DNA of 64,000 bases from Haliotis asinina (GCF_037392515.1 NC_090285.1:1987501-2051500), one strand, 5' to 3'. Counted from the first letter of the stretch, positions 22,730-43,300 are shown. Notes: generated from the sequence alone by a model not told the origin. Numbers and translations are program-made.

Positions 22730-23439
22730 GTATTCTGTGTGTACTAAGGGGGTAACGGCACTAGCTGTCCGGCAAAAGTGTATCCTGTATGTGGGACATC
22801 GAAAATGTTTTTCTTAAACGCTTTTTACAAATTGCTCTGTTTCAATAAGAATTATAACACTCGACTATATCAAGTTTAGATCTCTCTTGAAAAGAAATAT
22901 AGCATTCGGGACATAACCGTGATATTTGATCTGGCCTTTAAGAACTCTGCCATGGCCTTTATGAACGGCTTATATACATGTACCTTCAGTCGGCTTACCG
23001 GACCGAGATATGTAAAGATCACATATACTGTAGGGGGTGCAAATGCATAAATCACTCATTAACATCGCTATAAAGCGGTGCCGTGGGTGTCTTCACGCGA
23101 GATCGAAATCAAACCCCGTCACTACAACTGCTCATTTCGATCTTTAATTACTTTAAATCGACCTTTTTGTCAACAGTGCACAATTCTGAACCGCTGAAAT
23201 TTCAACCAATCAGAGCGGCGCGTCTGCGTGATGTAATAGTACATACAGCTATGAGGGTCAATGCAGAATTCATCTACATTTCAGGGGGCAAACTATTTCG
23301 TTTACAGGTTTGTACAAACCTGAAATCGCGACAGTTGTTATGAAAAATGAAAGATATGTTCTCACAATCAACTGTCATTTAGTTTTGTCTCCTGCTTTGC
23401 CTCAAAATCACTTGGTGTCGCTACGTTGTAATCCGTGTT
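22730..23439. other. Non-coding stretch, nothing recognised
   Basis: No coding exon or repeat family was identified. Confidence 0.35.
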
Positions 23440-24135
23440 ATGAACGTACACGTTATTTGTCACCATGCACTTGATGCTCAGTTAATGAATTTATAAAAGG
23501 TATAATTAGATTACCCGACAAAGGTTCCCATTTGGCATTTCTAGTGTCTGGATCGATCAAAGGATTAACCGATAACACACTGATTGATTGATTGCTCATT
23601 ATTGGCTAACTAAATTACTTTTTTAAAAGAATGACGCACACTATGCAATTAGTTGCAAGGTGTGCTATCTTGGGTGACCAATGAGACTATACAGCAATGT
23701 GAAAAACCTGAAACGATACATCACGTTTTCGAATATTAGACTGTTAAAAAACACATCACTTGGGAAATCTGCAGATGAATAATTATTATACATCACTCGG
23801 TTTTTTTTGCGGATATTGATGGATACATTCCACGAACAAGGTAATAGGCTGATAGGTTTGATTTGCTTTAATTTTAAAAATTGCATTTTGTTTTTATTAA
23901 GTTGTAGCTTTCAACAGAATCATTGTTAAATTTCGTCGTGAAGTGTAATGATACAGACGACATACACAAGGGCGTGCGTGCGAATTATGATTCATATAGT
24001 CAGACTATAAAATGTCTAGATATTCCTGTTATACATTCGCAGATCGCTTCTTTTTATTAAGTTTCAAAATACATACAAGCATGATTATAAAGTAATTAGG
24101 ATTATGAGACCAAATATAAAGACGTATACTGACAA
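23440..24135. repeat. Copy A of a diverged dispersed duplication (partner at 34.4-35.3 kb)
   Basis: A series of blocks matches 34370-35350 in the same order and orientation. They include CAGTTAATGAATTTATAA, CAAAGGTTCCCATTTGGCAT, ATCAAAGGATTAACCGATAA, GGTGTGCTATCTTGGG, and TATTGATGGATACATT, ending near TAATTAGGATTATG. No coding potential is seen. It may be an old transposon or a segmental duplicate. Confidence 0.8.
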
Positions 24136-24278
24136 GTGTCTACATACTGGTGAGTGAACTTTACAAACCAAGTAAATTTAGCAAGTGAAGAGATTTATCG
24201 CGCAGTATTTTCACCCCGACCTCGCTTATGTTATGTTACAGGTTCTGTCATGCAAACTCCTGTTGGTCTTGATTCAAA

Positions 24279-24473
24279 TACATATTTAACCACTAGTAAA
24301 AAGTAGTTTTGATTTTGTAACAAACCATAATCTCAATAATTCTAACGGGCTTTAGCCCTTGACTTCACGATTTTCAAAAATGGCGGCGCGCTGTCTGAGG
24401 ATGAATGCTATTTAAGTTTGTTTTCAGCGGCTTACAAAATCAAAATTACTTTCTACTGGTAGTAAAATATGTA
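24279..24473. repeat. Foldback element with about 42-bp arms
   Basis: The left arm (24279-24320, with TAGTTTTGATTTTGTAA) and right arm (24430-24473) are inverted copies at roughly 80% identity. The loop contains a YY1-type AAAATGGCGGC at 24377-24387. Confidence 0.65.
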
Positions 24474-24479
24474 CTAAAT

Positions 24480-25755
24480 TGATGGACAACAGGATTTTGC
24501 ATGACATTCCTTATAACACAACAATTTCACTCGTGGAAGGGAGGCGGGGGTCAATTCAATAGTACTTACGATAATATTGTCACTTCGACCACAACCTCGC
24601 TCCCGAGGAAGAAAGCGTTGTATTCATGCAAAATCCTTTTGGTCAGCAACGTGTAGTAAGCAGTCTTGATTTTACAAACTCGATGAAACTTGAACTCCAT
24701 TTTCTATCCTGGAAGCGTGGTAGGGGGCGAATCATCCGATTTAGTATATACCACGGGCTTCCACAACGATCGCATCGCACACACAACAACCAATTTAAGC
24801 ACAAACTACGGGGTCCGGTGGAAATCGTTGCATAGTGACACCATCACCCGACTCCTAGGAGCAGTTGACGACAACACAACACTGCTGCATGTCTTTGGTG
24901 AAATCAGCAAAATGACGAGCTTCCTACACATTTTCTATACATCTAACTTAAAATCGTTCCTTCTATGACATCACTGCAGGGCTCTGGCGACAGAGTTACG
25001 TAACCTAGTGGTTTCGTTTGCGGGCGACAGAGAAGCAGGCGGCTTTTTAGCAACATTTAAGCGCTTGATATTACTTAACAACAAGTTGTTGGGGTTTTAT
25101 TTTTTTTAAAAAAAAATGGTGTTCCGTTTATAACTAACCCGAAATCTTTCATATGCAGTGGTAAAAAGGGTAAACAAATTGAGTCTATTCGTTCTTTACT
25201 AGTCAGGAGGTTGGCTGCGTACAACATCTGCCGAATATGAGACCAAAGTTTTGAAATGCCAATAAACCTTCGCGTGACGTCATAAAAACAGCTTCAGCTA
25301 AAAGAGGTTTGAATAATTTAACTAATTCACAAAACAACAAACACAATATACACGACTCAGCCGATGCACGTACAAAATAAAATACGAGAAAAGAGGATGA
25401 GATGACGTAAGGTTATTGATAAGATGCGCTCAAAAGACAACCTGATTGTTGCCGCAGTCCCACAGTACCCACCACCAGCATCTATGGTATCTGTATGTCC
25501 TTTGTGACATATATCACTAGTCAAAAGGGGAATATATTCCTGTAATGACTAACAAACATATGTTTAAGTTCCTGCAGGATATGTATGATATCACTAGGAG
25601 GAATGAAGTGACCTATTTCCTGCATAAACCGACAGATGTGGCAAACGATGAATACACTCACATGTTGTGAATTTTATATTGGGAGTGTCCGAAAAGGATG
25701 ATACATTGTGATTTGTAATTAAGTAAAACTAACAGTAAGTAATGGTTACACTTTG
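24480..25755. other. Non-coding stretch, nothing recognised
   Basis: AT-rich DNA with open frames under 100 codons and no recognisable domain. A TATTTTTTTTAAAAAAAAAT tract lies near 25100. Confidence 0.35.
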
Positions 25756-25757
25756 TT

Positions 25758-25890
25758 AGCGGTACACCCATTCTCTTTCCGCAGAGGTTACTTGTCATAT
25801 CTTCCTACGAACGTTTGTAGGAAGATATGACGTTTGTAGGAAGATATGGCAAGTAACTTCTGTGGGAGGAAAATGCATTACACCATGGAG
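25758..25890. repeat. Palindromic element with about 50-bp arms
   Basis: The left arm runs from GGTACACCCATTCTCTTTCC through GAGGTTACTTGTCATATC to CTTCCTAC. The right arm is its inverted copy, ending near 25888. The core GTAGGAAGATATG is present twice on the right side, so the right arm carries a small extra duplication. Confidence 0.8.
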
Positions 25891-25894
25891 CGAT

Positions 25895-26600
25895 GTTGAT
25901 ATACGCCGAGTTGTCGTCTTGATCAGCTGGGACAGTCATCAATGTATATTTGTTGAGTACACATCTAAATAGTGTGCCCCTACCCCTCTCGGACACACGC
26001 ATACTCGCGCGCGCACACTCCAATAAACGACTGAAAGGATCCTGAGACAACTGTCCGCCCAATTATCCGCCCATGAATATTCTGTAGCTGTACATTCCTC
26101 AAACGAGTTAAAGATCACCCGATTTTCCCTTATCACTGCAGATAATATTCCATGGATGTCCTTGGCAGATTAATTGTATTTACATCACAATTAGGGTGTT
26201 CTTTAATTTGAGGTTGGGTGTTGTATATATAATGATGACGCTGCTATGATCTGCATTAGCAAACATCAAACATCAATCAAACATTCAACCCATTCCACTT
26301 TCATGCCATTTTGACTCTGGCAGCTAGTCTTTGTTCTTCTGTTCTCAGCACTGGCAGCCGGGGGGTTGGCGGCCGCAGCATGGACTATATCAACTAGTCT
26401 CTGAAATGAACATATTGTACTGAAGAAAACTTTCATAGTGAAAAAAATGATATAATGAAATGGAGACCTGAGCCATTCTTCATTTTCAGAAGCTAAGGAA
26501 ATCTAGACTCGCCACATTTTCTAGACTTGCGTGGGCTTTCTTGGATATATATACTTCAGGGTCTGTATGGCAGACTAGCCGTACCCTTGTCGTTCTCAGG
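25895..26600. other. Non-coding stretch with a lone 67-bp-unit fragment
   Basis: Nothing coding was seen. A diverged partial unit of the minisatellite to the right (TTCTCAGCACTGGCAGCC) lies at about 26338-26380. Confidence 0.4.
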
Positions 26601-26850
26601 TCTAGAATACCGTACTCTTCTTCTCAGAACTGGCAGCCCGGGGGCCGGCTGTACACTTGTTCTCAGGTCTAGAATACCGTACTTTTCTTCTCAGAACTGG
26701 CAGCCCGGGGACCGGCTGTACCCTTGTTCTCAGGTCTAGAATACCGTACTCTTCTTCTCAGAACTGGCAGCCCGGGGGCCGGCTGTACCCTTGTTCTCAG
26801 GTCTAGAATACCGTACCCTTGTTCTCTGCAGTAGCAGCCCGGGGGTCGGT
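26585..26850. repeat. 67-bp minisatellite, about four units
   Basis: Units starting ACCGTACTC begin at 26609, 26676, 26743 and 26810, exactly 67 bp apart. Each carries TTCTCAGAACTGGCAGCCCG, then GGGGCCGGCTGTAC, then TTGTTCTCAGGTCTAGAAT. Units are over 95% alike. Long open frames on both strands are repeat artefacts. Confidence 0.95.
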
Positions 26851-26854
26851 ACTC

Positions 26855-27630
26855 TTGTACACCGACAAAATCCCGTTGCAATGATTGGTACAGCTCTATG
26901 ATGTACACATTGCACACCATTATACGTACAATAGTTTATGTGTCAGAGTCAGCTGAATAATTGACAGTCATAACGTCGCAGACTTGTTGAATTTGTAGAG
27001 AGAAATTCGTAGTACACTATAGACTCGTAGTACAATGTAGACTTGGACTAATCTCGTACTTAATAGGTATTACTTTCGGACCTAATTTCCCTACTGTAGG
27101 TAAAGCGTTGCCCTTTTGATTGGCGTACCGACTGTTATCTAGCTTCGATTATTTTAAGGAGAGAACTACTCCGCATCCATGATCGTTCAAGAGAGGCTAG
27201 TAGAAAGGTGAGCTACAACATTGACGTCTCTTATGTTCTTCTTTGATGTTCATGCATCAGTATCTGTTGAGAAATCATTCTCTGTATCATTCGTCCTTTA
27301 AATGTCCATTAAGGCACGTCAGTGAGTTATGCACTGGTGTCAAGATAGCCTTATCATCGACATGTATCGTGCTGCATAGAGTCACGAATATACCACACGT
27401 TCTAGAAACACACAGTTGGCATTTCGTTTCGTGATAGGCGGTAAGGTATCCTAGTCCAAGGAGTAATGTTGCAGTACACTGTACTTATAACTGTTGAATC
27501 AAAGCAGAAAAACATACATGATCGATGATTGAAGATAGAAGTAAAGCCATTAAGACGATGTATCGATAACGCAAGTTAATGATTAATGAGTACTGACTAT
27601 CTCTCAATACATTTTTTGTACGTGTGTGTA
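26855..27630. other. Non-coding stretch, nothing recognised
   Basis: No exon, RNA gene or repeat family was identified. Confidence 0.35.
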
Positions 27631-27633
27631 GAC

Positions 27634-28060
27634 AATGAGTGAGTGAGTTGTGTTTAACGCCAGTGTGAACATTATTCCACATATCTCCCGGAGTGTCAGC
27701 TTGCTGTGGTTAGGAAGCCGAGTGTCCAGTAAGTCTTGGACATTTGGTGCCTTTAAAGCTAGAAATAAAATAGGTCAAACCGGTTTTCGAAACCACAGAA
27801 ATGTTATTTGGTATTATTTGTTATTATTATTTGTTGTTTAACGCCGCGAACAGTCCAGTTGTATTGCTGTGGTATGTAAATAATGGACTTTGGACCAGAC
27901 AATCCTGTGATCAACATCAGAAGCATCTACTTTGACATGTACATGTATCAACCAAGTCACCATGTCTGACCACACGATCCAGTTAGTCGCACTTTCGACA
28001 AGCATGGGTTACTGAAGATCAAATTGTAACCCGGATCTCTACGGGTCCCACAATCGTGGG
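27634..28060 (+). repeat. Dispersed mollusc repeat, two partial copies in tandem
   Basis: GAGTGAGTTGTGTTTAACGC with ACATTATTCCACATATC (27634-27690) is a partial head. A longer copy runs from GTTTAACGCCGCGAAC (27837) through TGGACCAGACAATCCTGTGA, ACAAGCATGGGTTACTGAAG and CCCGGATCTCTACGGGTCCC (28050). It is the fullest plus-strand member in the window. Confidence 0.8.
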
Positions 28061-28064
28061 TTTC

Positions 28065-28925
28065 TAGCGTGTTACAAGCACGTACATGACGTTTAACGTG
28101 CACATTATTGATAGTATTAGAAGTCAGTGCATGTTATACCTGCGGCGTTTGGCGAATACATAATCCCTGTTTCCGAAACATCATAATACAACCGGACAAA
28201 AGCCACTTAGATATGAACAAGCGTGCTAGGCTGTTACCGATATCATGTAATGGATAGTGTGAGGACTGTGATAAAACAATCTGATAAACCCAATCCGATA
28301 AATGTGTAAATGAGGTCGCCAGGCAGGAACTACCTGAACAAACACATCGCTGTAATGTCTGCTTGGTCAATAATGTATTGACGTCCTCAGTAGACAGGCT
28401 GTCGTAACAGGAGGTACGTATTTCTACAAACAACAGTGGCCTCAATATGTTGGAGCACCAATAGGACAAATCACTCACTCGGACTATTTGTTGAAAACGG
28501 CGTTTAAGATTATACTTGCTCGCAACTGTCAGAAATCTCATGATTCAATTGCTCACTTCTATCTGTGGATTCTTCCGCTTGACGCCCGAGCAGATGACTC
28601 AGCAGAGACGATCGAGGCATTTCAGCAGATCCAATTCTGTGGACAATCCCCTCACGAACGTCAAGATAGCCCCTAGTTTGAAACCTGCGTCTTCTGGAAC
28701 GTTATCCACAACCTTATGTGTCACTGTCCACGCACTGGTCACAGGTGAGGTAATTGTGGTCTACGGTCACCAGCCTGTCTTTGAGAGACAATACATCGAA
28801 TATTTCAAAACAGAGTAAGTGAGTTAATTGTGTTTTATGTCGCTTGCCAATACTCCGGGGATATCACGGAGGTGTACACCAAAAAATGTGCCCATCACAA
28901 TCTAAGTAAACTTCGTCTCAATGTA
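28065..28925. other. Non-coding stretch; one unassigned minus-strand open frame
   Basis: A 135-codon minus-strand frame (28541-28134) shows no domain I recognise and is probably chance. A fragment of the mollusc repeat head lies at about 28818-28870. Confidence 0.35.
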
Positions 28926-28930
28926 TTTCA

Positions 28931-29486
28931 TTACACTCCACCACTGAGTCTAACAAAACCTAGTAGAAGGTCGCGTCAAGTAACCTTTGAGCGACCAATG
29001 ACTGTCCAATCAAACGCGAGACGCTTAAATGGATTTAACCAGTCAGACAATGGCTACTATTTTGGGATCGGAGGGACATTCAAAATATTCAGGACACTGA
29101 CACAGATCTCCCCACAAACAAAAATCCGCACATAACACAGTTATTTGACCTGCAGTATATACACTTTTGGGTTTCTGTTGGCATGGTTACCATTACCGAA
29201 TATTTCCGCAAAATGACATCCTTGAATATTCCCCAAAACACTATTTTCAGCGACGGTTTACTCACCGTTGTTATGGTTGTACGTACGCCGTGTGCATCTC
29301 CCGGAAGCGGGCGTACGCTAAATAGCATTCGGAATCTTTCGGATACGAACCTTTTCGAGATAAAAAGTTCAAAAGATATGTGCGAATGTCCACATTCTCG
29401 ATCTGGTAAACTGTGATTGGTCAATCTCAAAGGTTACCTGACGCGACCTCCCATAAGGTTTTGTTAGATTCAGCAGTGGAGTGTAA
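28931..29486. mobile_element. MITE-like element with about 85-bp terminal inverted repeats
   Basis: The left arm begins TTACACTCCACCACTGAGTC and continues TAACAAAACC, GGTCGCGTCAAGTAACCTTT and GACCAAT. The right arm, ending at 29486, is its inverted copy at about 80% identity. The 385-bp interior has no recognised gene. Target duplication is unclear. It is probably a non-autonomous DNA transposon. Confidence 0.75.
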
Positions 29487-29489
29487 CGA

Positions 29490-30550
29490 AAAGTACTGAG
29501 GATAAGTTTACTTAGACTAGTGCCTATCAGTAAATCGAACCAGGATCACCAATGTAAAGGACGAACGCTTTACCCAAAGCGATCCGTATTTCAATTTTGA
29601 CATGTGATAGGAAGGTTGAGAACATCGTTCTTCCGCGTTGTAGACGCATACATAACGTCGTACTGGATCCCTACCCTCTGGTACTTTCCGTCAGGAAACA
29701 CTTGGCTAATATCTCATTGGTCAAGAATGTTTTTACAACGGAGATAACACTTTTTTTTACACGGGAGATACCCCATCACACACTACAGCTATCAGAATAC
29801 ACCAAACCACATGAAGCAACATCCGATTAATGTCAGAGATAGAGACACTTTATTCACTACCGGCGGACGCGTGACCCAGAGTACAAATACAAAGTAATTC
29901 ATACATAATCAAAATATGGATATAAATGTACATTTGGTGTGGCAGATCAAACACAAACATACATGTTTCTATTAAAGTATTTCCCCGAAGAAGGGACAAA
30001 CCAGAACAAAATGGAATTCATCTTTAATAACTCTAAATTACAGAGGTCACACAATACCATCAGAATGAGCAGTGTATTTATTAAAACGCTTTTTCTTAAT
30101 TTTCAGATTATGTGACGGACATTTAAAGTTTGCAAGTGCATTAGTCAAATTTCTATCAATATAAGCACTAGTTCAAACACAGTTTTATAAAAAGAATACG
30201 TTTTGAGAAATGGAGATGACTCATCTTTCCCTTACCAAGATTGAATATCGACGAACATGTGTGCGGACGTATGTGGTGCCCTCAAGTGCACAATGGTCTT
30301 AAGTCCACAGAAAGTATTAATATTCATTGTGCATTTAAGGGCACAACAGAGGATGACACCGTCTCAGAGAGTCAATATGGCGTTTTATGGGGTGGTTTAT
30401 GTTGGAAAGGGTATGAAAGGCCAAACAGAAGTCCAAACTATCTTTTCTTGGGCCAGCTTTCATAAATTATACGACTAGTCTCTTCAGAAGATCAGGGGGA
30501 TGACAGGGGCTTTGAGGAGGAGAGTACTGGCTGTCATACAGTCACATGGA
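29490..30550. other. Non-coding stretch; possible minus-strand 3' end
   Basis: Near 29840-29855 the minus strand reads GTGAATAAAGTGTCTCTATC, a poly(A)-signal context such as a transcript or LINE tail would show. No linked coding sequence was found upstream of it on that strand. Confidence 0.35.
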
Positions 30551-30554
30551 GTAA

Positions 30555-30670
30555 CACATGTCATATTTGGGATTACACTTTTTTTTAGTAAAGTACAATT
30601 CTAGTACTGTTTTGATTGAGTCTCATCTGGGATTCGAACTCGCACCCTCAGAGTCAGGCACCTAATCGCC
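30555..30670 (-). repeat. tRNA-derived SINE, family 2, minus orientation
   Basis: This is the best copy of the family: CATATTTGGGATTACACTTT, AGTAAAGTACAATTCTAG, TTTTGATTGAGTCTCATCTG, GGATTCGAACTCGCACCC. The minus strand gives a B box GAGTTCGAATCCC and a tRNA-like head near GTGCTGGCGATTAGG. Confidence 0.7.
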
Positions 30671-30674
30671 AGCA

Positions 30675-31185
30675 CACAAAGTCACAGGTGGACACAGATC
30701 ACGTGACACAGTCGTGTGGGAGTCGAACCCAACAGGAACACGACTCTGCATGGGCAAATATAGCGACTGAACACAATGTGTTTCATACCATATAACTGTA
30801 CACAACTATTTGACAGATGTTAAAAGTCGCAGCGCCTCAGTGTTGACGAATTCTGACCTGCTTTCACATGAGCAGGTCCGATCAATCTGCTTATCGTCCG
30901 ATTAAATTTTCCTCCTCACCCCAAGGAACACCTCATCGGAACACAACAATATCGCTATGAAGGGGATGACTTCCTCCACAAACTGTGTTATCGCGCATAA
31001 TGGCATTTCCCCGGATGTATGGGGTCGCATATATACACGATCTCACCTAGACTCCTTGATTACTATGAACATCTGACATTCTGTCTGTATTCCAGAAATA
31101 TCACACATTGTTGTGATTCTACAATTGCTTGGATTCGACCCCAGTAGCCCATGTCATGTGCGACTGAACCACTATGGTAGCTGTT
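30675..31185. other. Non-coding stretch, nothing recognised
   Basis: No coding or RNA feature was seen. Confidence 0.35.
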
Positions 31186-31189
31186 TTGT

Positions 31190-31430
31190 CATACGTAACC
31201 ACCAGTCACGATCCGGGTTAGAACTAGTCTGTGTAATCAAAGCTTATGAAAGAGTCAACTATAACAAGATGGGGTGGTCAGCTAGGCTCGCTGACTTGGT
31301 TGACACTGTCATTGATGCTAGCTGATGCTGCATGTTGATCACTAGAGTCATGTTCAGACTCGATAATCTACAGACCGCCGCCACTTAACTGGAATATTCG
31401 TTACTGGGTGTGGCGTAAAACTCAACTCAA
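31190..31430 (-). repeat. Dispersed mollusc repeat, minus orientation
   Basis: Reverse complement contains GAGTTTTACGCCACACCCAG, GAATATTCCAGTTAAGTGG, CGGCGGTCTGTAGATTATC and AGTGTCAACCAAGTCAGCG. This is a near-complete copy of the family seen at 7425. Confidence 0.8.
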
Positions 31431-31479
31431 TGGCTCACTATACCTAACCGCCCATTAGGGACCGTTCATAATTCATGGC

Positions 31480-32100
31480 TGGGGGTGGGTATCTGGGAAA
31501 ACGTTATTCTTCCATGCGATTTGTACTCTTGTAATGTTAGGACTCGTTTACCTGAAAAGGAATATGCTGTGCTGGAAACTGTTCAAAACCAGTTTTGTAA
31601 GAGTATCCAAGGTCTCTCAAAATGTGAATCATCCTCAATAGCCAGAGATAGTCTCGCCCTGGTTACACTACGAAGATATATGCACCAGAAATCTTTGCTA
31701 TTTCTTGGTAAACTATGTACGTAACAGCGATGTCGAATTTGTTTATCCATAGACTTTGTCAGTACAGACAAACGTCATCACTGGAGAAAGAACGAAAAAG
31801 CAAGTCATCTCCAATATTCCATATGCTGAATCTTGTAACTATGTATGACCTAGATGTACATTTGCACAACTATGTAAACCAATCGTCCTTCTTAACGAAA
31901 ACTGAGTGGTCTGTACTGGTTAAAGAAAGAATACTTAAAGCTGAAGAATCATATAATGCTTCTGTAAAAAAAAAACCAAAACAAAAAAAACAAAACAACA
32001 ACAACAAAAAACAAAACAAACAAAAAAACCAAAAACAAAACAACCAAACAAAAACAACAACAACAAATATTACATAGCGAAAACTTGGGAATGCCAATTT
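31480..32100 (+). pseudogene. 3' fragment of a second, unrelated LINE reverse transcriptase
   Basis: The translation ENVILPCDLYSCNVRTRL, EKEYAVLETVQNQFCKSI, QGLSKCESSSIARDSL resembles the post-catalytic thumb and C-terminal region of CR1/L2/RTX-type polymerases, which commonly read ERVQNRFCKxIQGL and later FLGRLC. The frame shifts near 31715, and the second part (YDLDVHLHNYVNQSS, TEWSVLVKERI) continues the match. The catalytic core is missing. An A/C-rich tract (31967-32070) interrupts or ends it. The family assignment is by eye. Confidence 0.6.
31967..32070. repeat. A/C-rich simple tract
   Basis: An irregular run of CAAA, CAA and poly-A units, about 100 bp, lies at the end of the LINE fragment. 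Confidence 0.9.
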
Positions 32101-32127
32101 AACTTTACAATTAGATAATATTCTATA

Positions 32128-32180
32128 TATTATATCAGAGACCATATAAAAGATCTATTATATGGTCTCTGATTATATCA
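32128..32180. repeat. Perfect 14-bp hairpin with AT-rich extensions
   Basis: TCAGAGACCATATA (32135-32148) pairs with TATATGGTCTCTGA (32159-32172) across a 10-base loop. The pairing extends outward through imperfect ATAT sequence. It lies about 370 bp upstream of the ZC3H12 start codon. Confidence 0.85.
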
Positions 32181-32409
32181 AATGTGATTATATACTTTCA
32201 CTATAGATATACCAGATTTCATATCAGATTCAAGAAGTACATAGACTATTAGCGGGAGTTTTTTAGTTTCATAGGTTATTTTATAATGATCGGCTTTGAT
32301 AACATATCAGTGAAAGCGTAGTTCAAAATGTTTTAATTGTTAAGAATAGAACACATGACATGCCCACACGGAGGAAAGTTGGTCGGATGTGCTGTGTCTA
32401 TCTTTAGTA

Positions 32410-32450
32410 CGCTACCAGGAAGTAAGTCGCGAAGCATGCTGGGAGACCGA
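32410..32450 (+). promoter_or_regulatory. Candidate TATA-less promoter elements of ZC3H12
   Basis: An ETS-type CAGGAAGT (32416-32423) and a ZNF143-like GCATGCTGGGA (32434-32444) lie 100-130 bp before the ATG at 32543. Both motifs are frequent at CpG-type promoters. Position and motif agree, but the start site is not proved. Confidence 0.4.
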
Positions 32451-32542
32451 TGGCGATCTAGAGCGACTCCTTGGGATTTAGAGCAGTTCTCCAAATACAG
32501 CCCTGTCAAAGCGTAATATGACATCGAAAATTGTTCTATATT

Positions 32543-41155
<8,613 letters not shown>

Positions 41156-43300
41156 TGCTGACGCTATACCATATACCTTCCACCATGTATGTATGGAATC
41201 AGTGTGAGTTTTTCACATTAAAAGGTTCGGTATTTACCTCATAACGATAGCAGGGTTTCTTGGCTTGCCTGACGCAATACCTAACACAAGCTGTTGGAAG
41301 TAGCCCCCTGATGCAACGCTTAGAACACAAGCTGTTGGAAGTAGCCCCCTGACACATCACTAAGTACACAAGCTGCTGATAGAAGTCTGCTTCATACACT
41401 GACATGTTTTAACAACCTCAAATAATCTGATTGTTAGCTCATTTACCCAATGTGAAAAGCCAAAGAACATTGTGCCGGTGACAGGTTTATTTTCCCTCTG
41501 TAAAACAAATTACTTTTCAGGATTAATGTGCAGATAACTTTTCTTTTGTTCAACTTCTGGAATGATATACTTTCCGTTACAACTGACAGGCTGCCTCAGC
41601 TGCTATGTACCAGTAGCTTTATATGAGCTGTAGGTGGTGTGGTCCTAATGTGTCCTACAATAACTGTAGGCCATCTATCAGTCCAAGTGATCGTTTACTC
41701 ACATCAACAGGCATTATTGTGCTACTTGCATCATTTCTGAGTTTTTCAGCTCGATGGTCTTTGCGTATTGTGTTCATCTAAATAATCATGAATGAAATGG
41801 CATCGCTTTGCATTTCAGATTTATGTTTTCTCTTTCCTTGTGTGTAAGTCATGCTATGTTTTTCACACAGGTGCATCTGTGTGTGTGCTATAGAGAGACA
41901 GTGGATTTTCCCTTTACTAAAATGTTACCACTTTTATATCAGAAATACCCTAGAAAGAGACCCAGTTAATTTTTTGACACCATTTAGTGAAATTTCAGTT
42001 GTTCTGAATGCATGTTTTGGCCAGTCATGTGACCCATGATGAAAGACTGATCCTGAGGTTAGCTTTGTATTTGGTTCAGATGCTATGGTCAGACAACTGC
42101 TTTTCACACCTTTCTATGGACCTTGGCTATAGAAGAGTATAAGTATAGGATTTGCTATGAATTTGCTTTAATTATATTGATTTACCGCAATTGTCATAGA
42201 TTCATGTTGACTTGAAGCAAGTCATAATTTATATGATGAGCCTGTGTTTTGTCGGGGTGATGTTTTGTCAGGTGTTGAACCGGTAATTAAAATATTGGCT
42301 TTGTATGCTATCCAGGAATTCCACTGACATGGTAGATAATAACAGTTTCTTTAAGACTTACAGGCTTGAGAACTGATGGATAGCGTATCATAGGCACACA
42401 ATTATACACTGAAAAACAGATGGAATATGATTTGTCATTAGATTGATTATTGTGACTTCGAGGGAAAGTAACCTTCATCCTGTTTGATATTCACAATCAA
42501 AGTTCAAACAATGTCATTTTCAAACACTTTCTCATGATATCTGTACACTAACTTGTGATTCAGTTTTCTGCTGACATGTACCATGTAGAACTTTTTGTGA
42601 AAATAGCATTGATTGCTAATTAGATGTTGAATCATGTTATTGTCTTGTTATCATCCTTTAATCTTGCTGTGGGTAACATGTTTTAAAATTGCAAGTTTTG
42701 TATGATGTTACATATTATCACTCGGAAGTGAAGAACTGCCCAGAATCTGCAAAGGTACATTCATCTGTAAAATATCATACTGGACAACTTGCTGTTAGGC
42801 TTCACAAATCTTGGTGTTGACTGTGATACTGGTAGTCTTGGCCTTGTTAGTTCTTGAAGGTATTTTCTATTTTTCTTTGCATTCCGTATTTGTGTTCAAG
42901 TACCTACAATAACCCTGCTATCAGTAATTGCTAATTAGCTTGTCTCGATCTTGTGAATGTAAATATTTTATCAACAATGACTCCAGATATGCAAGATGAT
43001 CCAAACCTGTTGATTTTAATCTGTTTGTATTTGCATCTGTTATGGGAAATAAGACACAGATATGAATTAGATGATGCAGAGATCAGTGGCCTCCCCTGTT
43101 GCCACTGGTTACTGCACAGGGCTACGGTTTGTGGGTTTGAATGTGCCTTTGTGACAAGTAAGTGTTAATATGCTGTATTGTAACAGTTCATGAAACAAGT
43201 AAACTATATGTTACAATGTAGACATGTCAGTAGACCCTTGTGGCAGCCTGTTCACCCTGTTGCTGTCCTCGGGTAAATAAAGGACCTAGGACTTCCTGGT
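41156..43300 (+). other. Probable ZC3H12 3' UTR
   Basis: AT-rich non-coding sequence follows the stop. It contains a three-unit repeat at about 41284-41395. Candidate poly(A) signals are ATTAAA at 41218-41223 and AATAAA at 43276-43281. The true end cannot be set from sequence alone. Confidence 0.45.
41284..41395. repeat. 47-bp tandem repeat, about 2.4 units, in the ZC3H12 3' UTR
   Basis: ACACAAGCTGTTGGAAGTAG followed by CCCCCTGA occurs at about 41284 and 41331. A shortened diverged unit begins near 41369. Confidence 0.85.

Noticed and set aside
26527-26920. Open frames on both strands with repeated peptides
   Set aside because: They come from the 67-bp minisatellite, whose length is not a multiple of three.
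28134-28541. 135-codon minus-strand frame
   Set aside because: No domain, no homologue I recognise and no splice or promoter context. Left unassigned.
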